A stretch of DNA of 64,000 nt from Dielma fastidiosa (GTDB lineage Bacteria; Bacillota_I; Bacilli_A; Erysipelotrichales; Erysipelotrichaceae). Under the pieces are notes generated by a model. It was not told where the DNA came from. It worked only from the letters and a program-made list of their open reading frames with translations, and made no database searches. Where the stretch lies: NCBI RefSeq assembly GCF_000313565.1, contig NZ_HE578923.1, positions 62,001-126,000 of the forward strand, written 5' to 3'. The stretch's first letter is position 1, and each line of letters starts with the position of its first letter. This document shows positions 41,799-49,874 of this stretch, piece by piece. Both the position numbers and the translations under genes were made by a program.

Positions 41799-41929
41799 AT
41801 CAACAATTCCCAATTTATACTATCAGCATTATGACCTTCAAACAAGATTAAATCTGTGTACATAAGCATATAGCAATTGATTTTTAAGCTGATTAACAGT
41901 ATAATGACAGGCTGAAAGAGGGGATAGCA

Positions 41930-43396
41930 ATGCATGAAAAACAGACACTGCATGATTATGTGTATCATCATCTGCGTGAACAAATCATATCCGGACAGCG
42001 TCCTTATGGAACGAAGCTGCCTTCAATGAGCCAGTTATGTGAATTTTATCATGTTGGTATCCGTACCGTCCGCGATGTTTTAAGCCGTTTAAAAAATGAA
42101 GGGTATATCGTCAGTGAGGAACGTAAAGCCGCGGTTGTGATTTATTGTCAAAACGATCCCCTGCATCAGGAAACTGCCGTGCATACCATTTTAGCAAATC
42201 AGGATAATATTCGTGAGGTTTATCAGACACTGGCTGTTGTGATACCGCGGCTGCTGGCTTTTTCGGTGCAGTTTTATGATGATGAGGATTTAAAAGCACT
42301 GATATACAAATTGACAAGGCTTAAAAATAAATCCATCGAGGCACGGACTCAGATATGTTCATATGAATTCTATCGGCTGCTGGATCGTTCGCATAATCTT
42401 TTATCACGTGATTTATTTGCCAGCTTGGAAATATTTACTTATATTACTTTTTTTCGAAATCAGCCGCATTTTTTAGATTACATTCTTAAGCATAACGCAT
42501 TTCATAATATCGGCTGGGTATTAGCGCCGATTGCAAAGAAGGATCAGGCAGCGATCATTGAACGCAGTCAAATTATGTTTGATTCAGTGGCGGCCGCTAT
42601 TAATGACTCGATGATCGATTTAAAGATTCAAAATGATGAACATCAAGGTCAGACAAAGCTCTATCAATGGTCTGCCAACCGCGGCCGTGATCAGTATTAT
42701 ACAAGCATCGTCCGTGATTTGATTGATAAGATCGGTACTGGATATTATAAGGAAAATAACTATCTGCCGCCGGAAGCAGAACTGGCCAAGCTCTACGGCG
42801 TTTCAGTCGCCACGATCCGCAGTGCTTTAAAAGTGCTGAATGAATTAGGCTTCGCGAAAACGATGAATGTGAAGGGAACTAAGGTAATTCTTCAAAATAC
42901 GGCAGATACTTATCGCTGTATGCAGCATCACACGTATCGCCGTGATACTCTGCTTTATCTGAGCGGTCTGCAGCTCATGGCAATCTTGATTAAACCGGCG
43001 GCCAGACTTGCATGGGATCAGATTGACGCGAAGACAAAGGCAGCATTGAGTCAGCAGGTGAAGCAAGGTACAGCGATACCCTTGGCTTTGATCAGCGAAT
43101 GTGTCATTGCCCATCAGCCGCTGCAGCCTTTAAAAGAAATACTGCGGCAGGTGAGTTTGCTGCTGCATTGGGGCTATTATTATTCATTCTTCGCTCAGGG
43201 CCCGGCAAGCGAGCAGACACTTGCCTCACGAAGCTGGCTGGCGATTGAGGCACTGCAGGAAAAGGATGCTCAGCAATTTGCTGAAGCATTGGCAGACTGT
43301 TACTGCCATGTCCTTGATTATGTGCGTGATGCTCTTGTTAAGTGCGGGTTAGCGGCCGCCGCGGCATTAATTACACCTGATTGCAGCTTTTATTAA
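41930..43396 (+). CDS. GntR family regulator with two winged-helix domains
   Basis: A 488-residue protein that is twice the size of usual GntR regulators. The first GntR winged helix covers residues 5-72 (TKLPSMSQLCEFYHVGIRTV), a helical ligand-type region follows to about 245, and a second GntR winged helix covers 254-322 (LPPEAELAKLYGVSVATIRS), ending in another helical domain of about 165 residues. The repeated order suggests a tandem duplication of a GntR unit. It could bind a long or looped operator as a monomer-dimer. No obvious target operon is adjacent on its strand; the convergent MurNAc operon follows. Confidence 0.85.
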   Translation: MHEKQTLHDYVYHHLREQIISGQRPYGTKLPSMSQLCEFYHVGIRTVRDVLSRLKNEGYIVSEERKAAVVIYCQNDPLHQETAVHTILANQDNIREVYQTLAVVIPRLLAFSVQFYDDEDLKALIYKLTRLKNKSIEARTQICSYEFYRLLDRSHNLLSRDLFASLEIFTYITFFRNQPHFLDYILKHNAFHNIGWVLAPIAKKDQAAIIERSQIMFDSVAAAINDSMIDLKIQNDEHQGQTKLYQWSANRGRDQYYTSIVRDLIDKIGTGYYKENNYLPPEAELAKLYGVSVATIRSALKVLNELGFAKTMNVKGTKVILQNTADTYRCMQHHTYRRDTLLYLSGLQLMAILIKPAARLAWDQIDAKTKAALSQQVKQGTAIPLALISECVIAHQPLQPLKEILRQVSLLLHWGYYYSFFAQGPASEQTLASRSWLAIEALQEKDAQQFAEALADCYCHVLDYVRDALVKCGLAAAAALITPDCSFY

Positions 43397-43401
43397 AATA
43401 G

Positions 43402-43432
43402 AAAAAAACGTTCCGAGTTAGAACGTTTTATT
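43402..43432. terminator. Bidirectional terminator
   Basis: Perfect 8-bp arms 43406-43413 and 43421-43428 with a poly-A left flank and a TTTTATTT right flank, between convergent GntR and mupG genes. It reaches into the mupG stop. Confidence 0.82.
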
Positions 43433-44468
43433 TAACAAACATAATTTTACTGCCGTTTTTAATACAATCAAGCAAAGCCATATAATCTTCATGAAGCTCA
43501 CCGATTACATTAACCCGATCATCCTGCGGATAGTCATCAATAGGGATCATGATTTCACCGGAATAACGCTGATAGCGTTCATTGTCCATGACAATAGACC
43601 CGCGCTTGCGGTAAATACAGTTATCCGGCTTAATTTTTTCACCGGCAGCGGCATAGCCTCGTGATTCCGCGAGTCTTTTTAATCCCTTTGGACTGTCTGA
43701 ACGGATGGTGAAGGTCTGATTGTAATATTGTTCATAACCATGATGCAGATGGCAGGGCAATGAAATGATTCCCTCACTGTTAAATTTGGAAATCCGCTCA
43801 AAGCTAATTGAATCAATCAGTGAATCACCGACTAAAATATTTTCAATGCCATGATTTAAACATAGATCGAGGTAGTTCACATAAGGATTTTGATGACGGT
43901 GCTTTTCAAGTGTCACCAAGCCCTCATACAGCGGCCCGCGCAGCACTTCATTCCCATTGATAAAGGCCATAATCTTGGCATGATGTGCCAGCAGCATCGC
44001 GTTCATGGCATCAAAGGTTTCATCATCAAGACCGGTTTCTGGACGGGGATAGAAATTATGGATAAAAAGAATATCAGGGTTGACTGCCAGCAATTCTTCA
44101 CATTCTTTTTCACTGATGGTAGAAGCATTCAGACAGATAGCCGTTGTTTGAGCCAGCGCTTTACATTCTTCAAAGCTGAAGCCATAATCAATTCTCAACG
44201 CGTCGATGCCAAAGTCATTCTTAAACTGAAGGATATCGGTATAGTTAAACATTTCTAAAGTTTTTCTGGAAACGTCGCAGACAATCTGAAAGCCCATTTT
44301 TTTAAGTGCCTTCAGCATATGTTCAACATCATCAAAATAGGCTGCATTCATTTCCTCCGCGATATGCAATGAGGTAAAAACAAGAGAACCCTCCTGTGCA
44401 TAAGAGGGAAGTCTTGTTTCAATTTCTTTAAATGTTGAACAATAAACAGAGAAGCCAAGCTTAGACAT
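43428..44468 (-). CDS. mupG: 6-phospho-N-acetylmuramidase MupG (DUF871 family)
   Basis: A 346-residue TIM-barrel hydrolase (LGFSVYCS at the N-terminus, ALRIDYGFSFEE near 92, FIHNFYPRPETGLDDETF near 134, VGDSLID near 217). MupG of Staphylococcus aureus cleaves MurNAc 6-phosphate-GlcNAc, the imported cell-wall disaccharide, inside the cytoplasm. Its place in a murQ, murP, mupG operon supports the same role. It overlaps the murP gene by 8 bases. It lets the cell feed on its own or foreign peptidoglycan fragments. Confidence 0.92.
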   Translation of the reverse strand: MSKLGFSVYCSTFKEIETRLPSYAQEGSLVFTSLHIAEEMNAAYFDDVEHMLKALKKMGFQIVCDVSRKTLEMFNYTDILQFKNDFGIDALRIDYGFSFEECKALAQTTAICLNASTISEKECEELLAVNPDILFIHNFYPRPETGLDDETFDAMNAMLLAHHAKIMAFINGNEVLRGPLYEGLVTLEKHRHQNPYVNYLDLCLNHGIENILVGDSLIDSISFERISKFNSEGIISLPCHLHHGYEQYYNQTFTIRSDSPKGLKRLAESRGYAAAGEKIKPDNCIYRKRGSIVMDNERYQRYSGEIMIPIDDYPQDDRVNVIGELHEDYMALLDCIKNGSKIMFVK

Positions 44469-45882
44469 TTATAACATCTTCATCCTTAATCACAATTTTA
44501 GTAATACAGAAGCCTGCGATATAAGAAATCACTAAACCGATAAAGAAATTCATCATGCCGGAAGTACCCTGCATCAGCGGAATAGCAACTAAACCGCTTG
44601 GTCCCCACGCGTTAGCCATTACTTGAGTCAGCATTACATAAGCACCGCCGAAGCCAGCACCTAATCCAGCTGTGATAAACGGTTTGCCCATCGGTAATGT
44701 AACACCATAAATCAATGGTTCACCAACGCCTAAGAAGCCAGCCGGCAGCGCACCGGTGATAACGCCTTGTAAACGTCTGTTTTTTACTTTTTTAGCAACT
44801 AAGTAAATCGCGATTGCAGCCCCTACCTGACCCGCGCCGGCCATTGCCAGAACTGGGAATAAAGAGACACCGCCAAAGGTTTCAAGCTGTACAGCATAAA
44901 TCGGAATTAAACCATGATGTAAACCGAGCAATACCATTGGCAGGAATAAAGCGGATAGGACAAAGCCGCTGATTACCCGGATGACTGGGTTTGTGGAATT
45001 AATGATAATAGTTAATACAGAAACTAAGCCATCACTGATGAAACCAGCAATCGGCATAATGATAAAGATAAATAAAAGACCGCCGATTAATAAACTTGTA
45101 AATGGTGTAACGATCAGATCTAAAACATCAGGTACACGTTTACGGATATTCTTTTCAATTTTGGAAAGTACCCAGACACCGAAAATGACACCGATGATAC
45201 CGCCTTTGCCAGTGGTTAGGATTGATTCAAGAGGTATTGCTTCATTGTATAAACCGATCATTTTTGAGATTTCTACAATATTGCCGCCAATGCTGATAGC
45301 ACCGATCATACCGCCCAAAGCAGGGGTAGCGCCGAATACTTCAGCTGAACGTATACCAGTATAGATTGCGAAGTAGCTTAAGAAGGCACCGCCTGTCAGA
45401 CTGAATAACAATTGAATCATTGTCCATGCCTGTCCGGCAATAACACCATCGCTCATTAATTGACCGATCAAAGAACCAAAGCCATTAAATAAGCCGGCTG
45501 CGATAACAGCAGGAATCAATGGAATAAAGATTTCAGCAATCAGCTTCATGCCGTCTTTTAATTTACTTTGTTTCTGCTGACCTTTGATTTCAGCCTTGTT
45601 TTCCTGCCAATCGGTCGATACCGCATCTCTTGGCAAGCCTAATTCTTCAACACAGATATCGGTTACTTTTTTAGCCTTGCCCGGCCCTAAGATAATCTGA
45701 TAATAATCACCCTCATTGACAAGGCCCAAAACACCTTCAAGCGCTTTGATCTGATCTTTATCAACAAGCTCTGTATTTCTGCAAGTCACACGCAGGCGTG
45801 TCATGCAGTTAGCCGCCTTTACAACATTTTCTTTACCGCCAAGTAATGATACGATCTGCTTGGCTAATTCAAGATTGGTCAT
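44461..45882 (-). CDS. murP: PTS MurNAc-GlcNAc/MurNAc transporter, EIIBC
   Basis: A 473-residue transporter. The EIIB domain (residues 1-85) has the phosphorylated Cys in ANCMTRLRVTC near residue 26; a linker leads to the EIIC domain with about ten TM segments and the conserved GLHHGLIPIY near 320 and GVGEPLIYGV near 390. It imports and phosphorylates MurNAc-type sugars. EIIA must come from elsewhere. I start at the ATG 45882, after AAAGGAGG, because the longer frame from 45984 would overlap murQ. It lies between murQ and mupG. Confidence 0.93.
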   Translation of the reverse strand: MTNLELAKQIVSLLGGKENVVKAANCMTRLRVTCRNTELVDKDQIKALEGVLGLVNEGDYYQIILGPGKAKKVTDICVEELGLPRDAVSTDWQENKAEIKGQQKQSKLKDGMKLIAEIFIPLIPAVIAAGLFNGFGSLIGQLMSDGVIAGQAWTMIQLLFSLTGGAFLSYFAIYTGIRSAEVFGATPALGGMIGAISIGGNIVEISKMIGLYNEAIPLESILTTGKGGIIGVIFGVWVLSKIEKNIRKRVPDVLDLIVTPFTSLLIGGLLFIFIIMPIAGFISDGLVSVLTIIINSTNPVIRVISGFVLSALFLPMVLLGLHHGLIPIYAVQLETFGGVSLFPVLAMAGAGQVGAAIAIYLVAKKVKNRRLQGVITGALPAGFLGVGEPLIYGVTLPMGKPFITAGLGAGFGGAYVMLTQVMANAWGPSGLVAIPLMQGTSGMMNFFIGLVISYIAGFCITKIVIKDEDVINV

Positions 45883-45883
45883 G

Positions 45884-46789
45884 TTAATCCTCCTTTGTAT
45901 CCATGATTTCCTGAATACGTCCCTTTGCTTTGCATAAAGCTTTTTCAGCACTGTCCTTATCACAATCAAGCAACACCATGACAATTGCTGTTTTCACTGA
46001 TCCATCTGCTTTTTCCAGGGTTGCCTGCGCAGTTTCTTGACTGCAGTCAGTTACCGAGCATATGATGTTTATGCCTCTGGTAATCAGCTTCTGGTTTGAC
46101 ATTTTCACATCTACCATATAATTGTTGTAGACCTTGCCGATGCGGATCATGCTGATTGTTGAAATCATATTCAGCACCAGCTTGGTTGCGGTACCGGCCT
46201 TTAAACGGGTAGAGCCGGTTAAAACTTCAGGCCCTGGTTCAACGACAATCGTATGCTCGCACATTGCTTCAATTTCACTGCTGCGGTTACAAACCAGACC
46301 GCAGGTGAAGGCATTGATGCTTGCCGCGTATTCAAGACCGCCGATGACATAAGGCGTGCGTCCGCTGGCCGCTACACCGATTACGACATCTTTTTCATTT
46401 AAGCCGATCTTTTTTAAGTCATCAACCGCAAACTGCTTTGAATCCTCCGCGCCTTCTACTGCTTTCACAAACGCGTTGTCACCGCCGGCAATCAGACCGA
46501 CCACCGTGTTATAATCAACCCCAAAGGTAGGCGGGCATTCAACCGCGTCCAAAAGTCCCAAACGGCCGCTTGTACCTGCGCCGATATAAATAATTCGGCC
46601 GCCGTTTTCAAGGGCATCACTGGTTATCGTTATCACTTTTTCAATCATGTCAATCTGACTTTCAATACATTTTACAGCATTGTAGTCTTCTTGATTCATT
46701 GTTGTGATGGCCTCGCGAATACTCATGGCACTCAGGTGAACGGTGTTGGGATTCACCTGCTCAGTTGTCATTTTACTTAAATCTATCAT
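45884..46789 (-). CDS. murQ: N-acetylmuramic acid 6-phosphate etherase
   Basis: A 301-residue lyase-type etherase of the SIS fold. It splits MurNAc 6-phosphate into GlcNAc 6-phosphate and D-lactate. The signature region is GRIIYIGAGTSGRLGLLDAVE near residue 58, with GVAASGRTPYVIGGLEYA near 130 and the ATKLVLNMISTISMIRIGKVY segment near 200. It is first in the murQ, murP, mupG operon, with an RpiR-type palindrome and cre-like site in its promoter region. Start ATG 46789 follows GGAGGTAA. Confidence 0.96.
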   Translation of the reverse strand: MIDLSKMTTEQVNPNTVHLSAMSIREAITTMNQEDYNAVKCIESQIDMIEKVITITSDALENGGRIIYIGAGTSGRLGLLDAVECPPTFGVDYNTVVGLIAGGDNAFVKAVEGAEDSKQFAVDDLKKIGLNEKDVVIGVAASGRTPYVIGGLEYAASINAFTCGLVCNRSSEIEAMCEHTIVVEPGPEVLTGSTRLKAGTATKLVLNMISTISMIRIGKVYNNYMVDVKMSNQKLITRGINIICSVTDCSQETAQATLEKADGSVKTAIVMVLLDCDKDSAEKALCKAKGRIQEIMDTKED

Positions 46790-46809
46790 TGAATTACCTC
46801 CATGACTAC

Positions 46810-46869
46810 ACAATAAACAAAAGCGCTTTCATTTGCAATAGATTAAAAATAATGTGAAACATTGTTTCA
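46810..46869 (-). promoter_or_regulatory. murQPG promoter with cre-like and RpiR-type operators
   Basis: Minus strand: TTGCAA (46833-46838), 17-bp spacer, TATTGT (46810-46815). A cre-like site, TGAAAGCGCTTTTG on the minus strand (46818-46831), lies in the spacer, matching 12 of 14 consensus bases. Upstream, a perfect 15-bp palindrome (46855-46869, TGAAACATTGTTTCA) fits the RpiR/MurR protein encoded beside it. Confidence 0.72.
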
Positions 46870-46920
46870 TATATTGGCATTTTCTTGTGCCTATAAATGT
46901 TAAAATTTCAATCTCAAGCG

Positions 46921-46944
46921 AAGAAAAACACTGGCGAACCAGTG
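46921..46944 (-). terminator. Intrinsic terminator of murR
   Basis: Read on the minus strand: 6-bp stem 46939-46944 to 46929-46934, loop TTCG, then TTTTTCTT, immediately after the murR stop. Confidence 0.85.
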
Positions 46945-47799
46945 CTATTCCTCTTCCTTTTTCTCAAGTAATTTATTAGTGGCGATAATCTTATCCATGG
47001 ATTGTGAGTGTACACTGGCAAGATATGCCTGATAGAGAATATCAACTACGCTTAGCTGTGAAATACGGCTTGATCCGGCACTGATTCTCAGCGGTGCTTC
47101 AATCTGAGGTACATATAAATTATAATCACTCAGTGAGATCAGCTTGCTGCTGCCATATTTAGTTACCGCTATGATAATGCCGCCGCGCTGCTTGATATTG
47201 CGGGCCATTTCGATAATTTCCTTCGTTAAGCCGGAGTAGGAGAAAATAATGGCAACTTCACCCTGTTCGATGTTGGTCGATGAAACAAGCTGTAAGTGAA
47301 TATCTTCATATAAAATTGTTTTTTTGTTAATACGCTCAAGCTTTTGCTGTAAATCACGGGCAACTAAAAAGCTGGCGCCGATACCAAACAGATAGACATA
47401 ACGGCATGCTGACAGCAGATCAACAATGGTATTTAATTCCTGAAAATCAAGCAGACTGAAAGTATTTTGAATGGCATGAATGTTTTCATTCAGCGCGTTG
47501 ATAATGATTGTCTGCAGATTTTGACCGCTGCTGTTTTGAATATTTGCCTGTTCCAGCTCTCTGGAAAAATCAAGGTCATTCAGCAGGGCAAGCTTCAGTT
47601 CCTTAAAGCCCTTGAAGCCATTCTTTTTGCAGATACGGACAATCGTAGCCGGTGAACAATAGCATTTCTTAGCCAAGGTATGAATATCGATCGCCGTAGC
47701 TTCGCGTGTTTGATTCAATAAGTAAACCAAAACATCACGCTCACTGGCGGTAGCTTTCTGTTTATAATAGGTTTCTAATCGATAAAGGGCTTTTTTCAT
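46945..47799 (-). CDS. RpiR family regulator, probable MurR
   Basis: A 284-residue regulator with an N-terminal RpiR helix-turn-helix (TIDIHTLAKKCYCSPATIVR-like, about residues 30-75) and a C-terminal SIS sugar-phosphate domain (LFGIGASFLVARDLQQKL near 135, IIFSYSGLTKEII near 186). SIS regulators of MurNAc genes respond to MurNAc 6-phosphate. It lies right upstream of the murQPG operon in the same direction, with a terminator and a palindrome between them, so it probably represses that operon. Start ATG 47799 follows GAGAGGA. Confidence 0.9.
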   Translation of the reverse strand: MKKALYRLETYYKQKATASERDVLVYLLNQTREATAIDIHTLAKKCYCSPATIVRICKKNGFKGFKELKLALLNDLDFSRELEQANIQNSSGQNLQTIIINALNENIHAIQNTFSLLDFQELNTIVDLLSACRYVYLFGIGASFLVARDLQQKLERINKKTILYEDIHLQLVSSTNIEQGEVAIIFSYSGLTKEIIEMARNIKQRGGIIIAVTKYGSSKLISLSDYNLYVPQIEAPLRISAGSSRISQLSVVDILYQAYLASVHSQSMDKIIATNKLLEKKEEE

Positions 47800-47856
47800 A
47801 CAGCACATCCTCTCACCGCCTATTATACACTAAAAAAGCTCAGCGCTGTCTTGGTG

Positions 47857-48708
47857 TCACACATTGTCACTTTCCGGATGATAGTATTTGATACAGATGC
47901 CGTTAGCTTTCTGCAGTATTCTGCCGGATAATAAAAGCTGCTTGGCATTTTTTTGAAGTGTTGTATTTTCTTCATAATTCACATAATCGCTGGCTTCATT
48001 TTCTCTGTCGGGCCATACCCGTTCAATGAATTGATCAGCGTTATCTTCAAGCGAATAGATTAAATAATCCTTTTTAAACTGCATGATACGAGTGCTTTCA
48101 TCAAGGCATTCATCAAGCTGAGGAGAGAGCAGCCAGCTGGAACAATGAAAGATTGGGACAATGCCATTAAAGTAATGAAGCGCTTGCTGATACGCATCGG
48201 TTATATCCGCACTTGTCAGACGTGGTCCTGCAGGCACATGGACATTCAGCAAAACGCTGTTTTTAGGAAGATAAATTTCTGGTAACCGTATCTCACAATC
48301 AATCGCTTTCGGTTCAAATTCAAGCCTTCCCAAACGTGTGATTTTACCTTCAATCAAGCGGTCAAGAAACATCCACATCATCGGGAGAATGCCGTACACA
48401 TTAAAATAGTGATGACAAAGTATTGCCCATTCATACAGATCCTTGCAGCCATCAAGACATAGAGCTGCTTCCTGATTTGTTTTGGCTTTTAAATAGCGCT
48501 GATAGAATAAATGGGTATAGAATTTTAAATACAGCTGGTATTTTAATAATTCATCGTATTGCTCAAAATGCTGAAATAAAGCATCCTTATGCATATAAAA
48601 CAGATGAGTTAAATAAGCCTCATCCATTAGCTCAAGCGTGTCCAGCGTCTGCAGCATTGCCTTTGTAAAGCCGGCATTTTTTAAGTATTCATTGAGTGAT
48701 AATTTCAT
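47857..48708 (-). CDS. Acyltransferase-domain protein (NAT_N plus GNAT_C type)
   Basis: A 283-residue protein with the pattern of the paired NAT_N (DUF5596) and GNAT-like C-terminal domains: a helical N-terminal 130 residues and a RLGRLEFEPKAIDCEIRLPE segment near 145, then PKNSVLLNVHVPAG and the HCSSWLLSPQLDE segment near 198. Such proteins are predicted acyltransferases whose substrate is unknown. It stands alone behind a promoter, short leader ORF and terminator, suggesting conditional expression. Start ATG 48708 follows GAAAGGAAA. Confidence 0.72.
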   Translation of the reverse strand: MKLSLNEYLKNAGFTKAMLQTLDTLELMDEAYLTHLFYMHKDALFQHFEQYDELLKYQLYLKFYTHLFYQRYLKAKTNQEAALCLDGCKDLYEWAILCHHYFNVYGILPMMWMFLDRLIEGKITRLGRLEFEPKAIDCEIRLPEIYLPKNSVLLNVHVPAGPRLTSADITDAYQQALHYFNGIVPIFHCSSWLLSPQLDECLDESTRIMQFKKDYLIYSLEDNADQFIERVWPDRENEASDYVNYEENTTLQKNAKQLLLSGRILQKANGICIKYYHPESDNV

Positions 48709-48727
48709 AGTTTCCTTTCTTTCCATC

Positions 48728-48752
48728 AAAAAAAAGACCTTCTCAGAAGGTC
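48728..48752 (-). terminator. Intrinsic terminator between leader ORF and acyltransferase gene
   Basis: Palindrome 48736-48752 (GACCTTCT and AGAAGGTC arms) followed on the minus strand by eight T (48728-48735). It lies 20 bases upstream of the acyltransferase start, so it could attenuate that gene. Confidence 0.8.
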
Positions 48753-48773
48753 AGACAAACACACTGATGGAAA

Positions 48774-48830
48774 TCATTGGCAATGATGAGTGTTCGTCAT
48801 GATTCTGAAGCTTTGTTTTCCATTTTTCAT
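48774..48830 (-). CDS. Candidate 18-residue leader peptide
   Basis: Starts MKNGKQSFRI and ends in THHCQ. An AGGTGATC ribosome site stands 6 bases before the ATG. It lies between a good promoter and the terminator 48728-48752, so it may control readthrough into the acyltransferase gene. The last codons fall in a hairpin (48754-48797) next to the terminator. The His-His-Cys run before the stop might be the sensed part, but no family match is known to me. Confidence 0.45.
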   Translation of the reverse strand: MKNGKQSFRIMTNTHHCQ

Positions 48831-48857
48831 AACGATCACCTCATCTTTCTTGCCTTT

Positions 48858-48886
48858 ATTGTATTTCAAAACACTCTATAATGCAA
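48858..48886 (-). promoter_or_regulatory. Promoter for the leader ORF and acyltransferase
   Basis: On the minus strand: TTGCAT (48881-48886), 17-bp spacer, TACAAT (48858-48863). Confidence 0.7.
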
Positions 48887-48890
48887 GGTT

Positions 48891-49322
48891 TTATTGTTTT
48901 TCAGCCGTCAGCTTTTTCAGCATCAGGAAATATAAAATCATACCGATGCCGACTAAGATGTGTCCAATACCCGCAATGCCGGAGATTGCGGCATCAAAAC
49001 CGCGGCTTAATGCGATACCTTGAACTTGCGTAACACCGCGCACGATCAGCATAATTACCATGATTGCAACACCTAGATTGTAAATCAGATAGAATTTCTT
49101 GAAATTTTTATGTCCGAGTAAATTCACATTCATTTGAAATAATGCGGCCAGCAGGAAGAAAACCATACCTAACAGAAACAGGTGAGTGTGTACGACACCT
49201 AAGGCTGTTACACCGCTGAAAGCATTGAATTTAGTAAACTCGCGATAGAATACACCGCCAGCCATTGCAAGCAGCGCATAGGTGAAAGCTGTATTAATTA
49301 ATAAATTTTTAGATTTTTTCAT
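48891..49322 (-). CDS. DUF2871 family membrane protein
   Basis: A 143-residue protein with four TM segments (about residues 7-26, 44-66, 78-96 and 110-132). The sequence ALGVVHTHLFLLGMVFFLLAA fits DUF2871, whose conserved His may bind a metal or heme. Function is unknown. It has its own promoter with an overlapping palindrome. Start ATG 49322 follows GAAAGGGG. Confidence 0.82.
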   Translation of the reverse strand: MKKSKNLLINTAFTYALLAMAGGVFYREFTKFNAFSGVTALGVVHTHLFLLGMVFFLLAALFQMNVNLLGHKNFKKFYLIYNLGVAIMVIMLIVRGVTQVQGIALSRGFDAAISGIAGIGHILVGIGMILYFLMLKKLTAEKQ

Positions 49323-49342
49323 AATGAACCCCTTTCGTTAAT

Positions 49343-49384
49343 ATGAACAATGTTCATTATAGAGTATCAAGGGGAATGCGTCAA
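49343..49384 (-). promoter_or_regulatory. Promoter and palindromic operator of the DUF2871 gene
   Basis: On the minus strand: TTGACG (49379-49384), 17-bp spacer, TATAAT (49356-49361), overlapping a perfect 15-bp palindrome (49343-49357, ATGAACAATGTTCAT). The half ATGTTCAT recurs in the MATE promoter at 49909-49916. Confidence 0.75.
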
Positions 49385-49654
49385 TTTGAATGCTCATATA
49401 AATCAGAAAGCTTTCACCCATTGTTCAGCAAATGTTCACAATCAGCATCTATAATGCAGTTATCATTAAAGATAAACATCCGATGCGGATTGAAAGGAGA
49501 TGATGGTAAACTAGTAATTATAATAAAGAATCGATTTCATTTTATCAGGAAGCAAGCCCCCAGCTTACCCTAAGCTTCCTGAAACTATTAACTCCTATCC
49601 CTTAATTAAATGATAATTAATAAACATCATGAGTAATCCTCATGATGTTTATTA
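49385..49654. other. Noncoding stretch with repeats and hairpins
   Basis: No gene is recognised. TGTTCA occurs twice (49422-49427, 49433-49438) just upstream of a TATAAT at 49451-49456, a possible plus-strand promoter. A short hairpin lies at about 49478-49490 and an 8-bp perfect inverted repeat near 49542-49581. A plus-strand RNA from here would converge on the terminator 49619-49653 shared with the small ORF on the other strand. Confidence 0.45.
49619..49653. terminator. Strong hairpin terminator, likely bidirectional
   Basis: Perfect 15-bp arms 49619-49633 and 49639-49653 with a 5-nt loop. It ends the small hydrophobic ORF transcript on the minus strand and possibly a plus-strand RNA. Confidence 0.85.
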
Positions 49655-49759
49655 TTAGATGGGAAAGCAGCTATCCGTGTGACGCCGTATCCATTCTTTT
49701 AATCTATTTAAACCAATCATCATTAAACTAATGATAATAATTATACCTAATCCAGACAT
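49655..49759 (-). CDS. 34-residue hydrophobic peptide, type I toxin-like
   Basis: Starts MSGLGIIIIISLMMIGLNR, a single hydrophobic helix, then a basic RLKEWIRRH segment and a polar tail ending FPI. It has a perfect promoter and GGAGGTGA ribosome site and is closed by a 15-bp terminator. The size, one TM helix and positive tail match type I toxin peptides (Fst/TxpA/BsrG-like), but no antisense RNA is demonstrated. It could instead be a small membrane regulator of a neighbour. No family match is certain. Confidence 0.55.
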   Translation of the reverse strand: MSGLGIIIIISLMMIGLNRLKEWIRRHTDSCFPI

Positions 49760-49806
49760 TGGTTCACCTCCAATTAGTTAGCTAAGGCTAATCTTTATTC
49801 AATTTT

Positions 49807-49835
49807 AGTATAACCATTCCTGTCATGTGTGTCAA
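49807..49835 (-). promoter_or_regulatory. Strong promoter of the 34-residue peptide
   Basis: On the minus strand: TTGACA (49830-49835), 17-bp spacer, TATACT (49807-49812). It is the strongest promoter in this intergenic region, giving a 5' leader of about 40 nt with a TTAGC/GCTAA hairpin. Confidence 0.82.
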
Positions 49836-49874
49836 GCTGGATGCGAAATAATATTTGTGATAAAAAGCTCTGCC

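Noticed and set aside
44981-45364. 127-codon plus-strand ORF inside murP
   Set aside because: Antisense shadow of the EIIC domain; no ribosome site.
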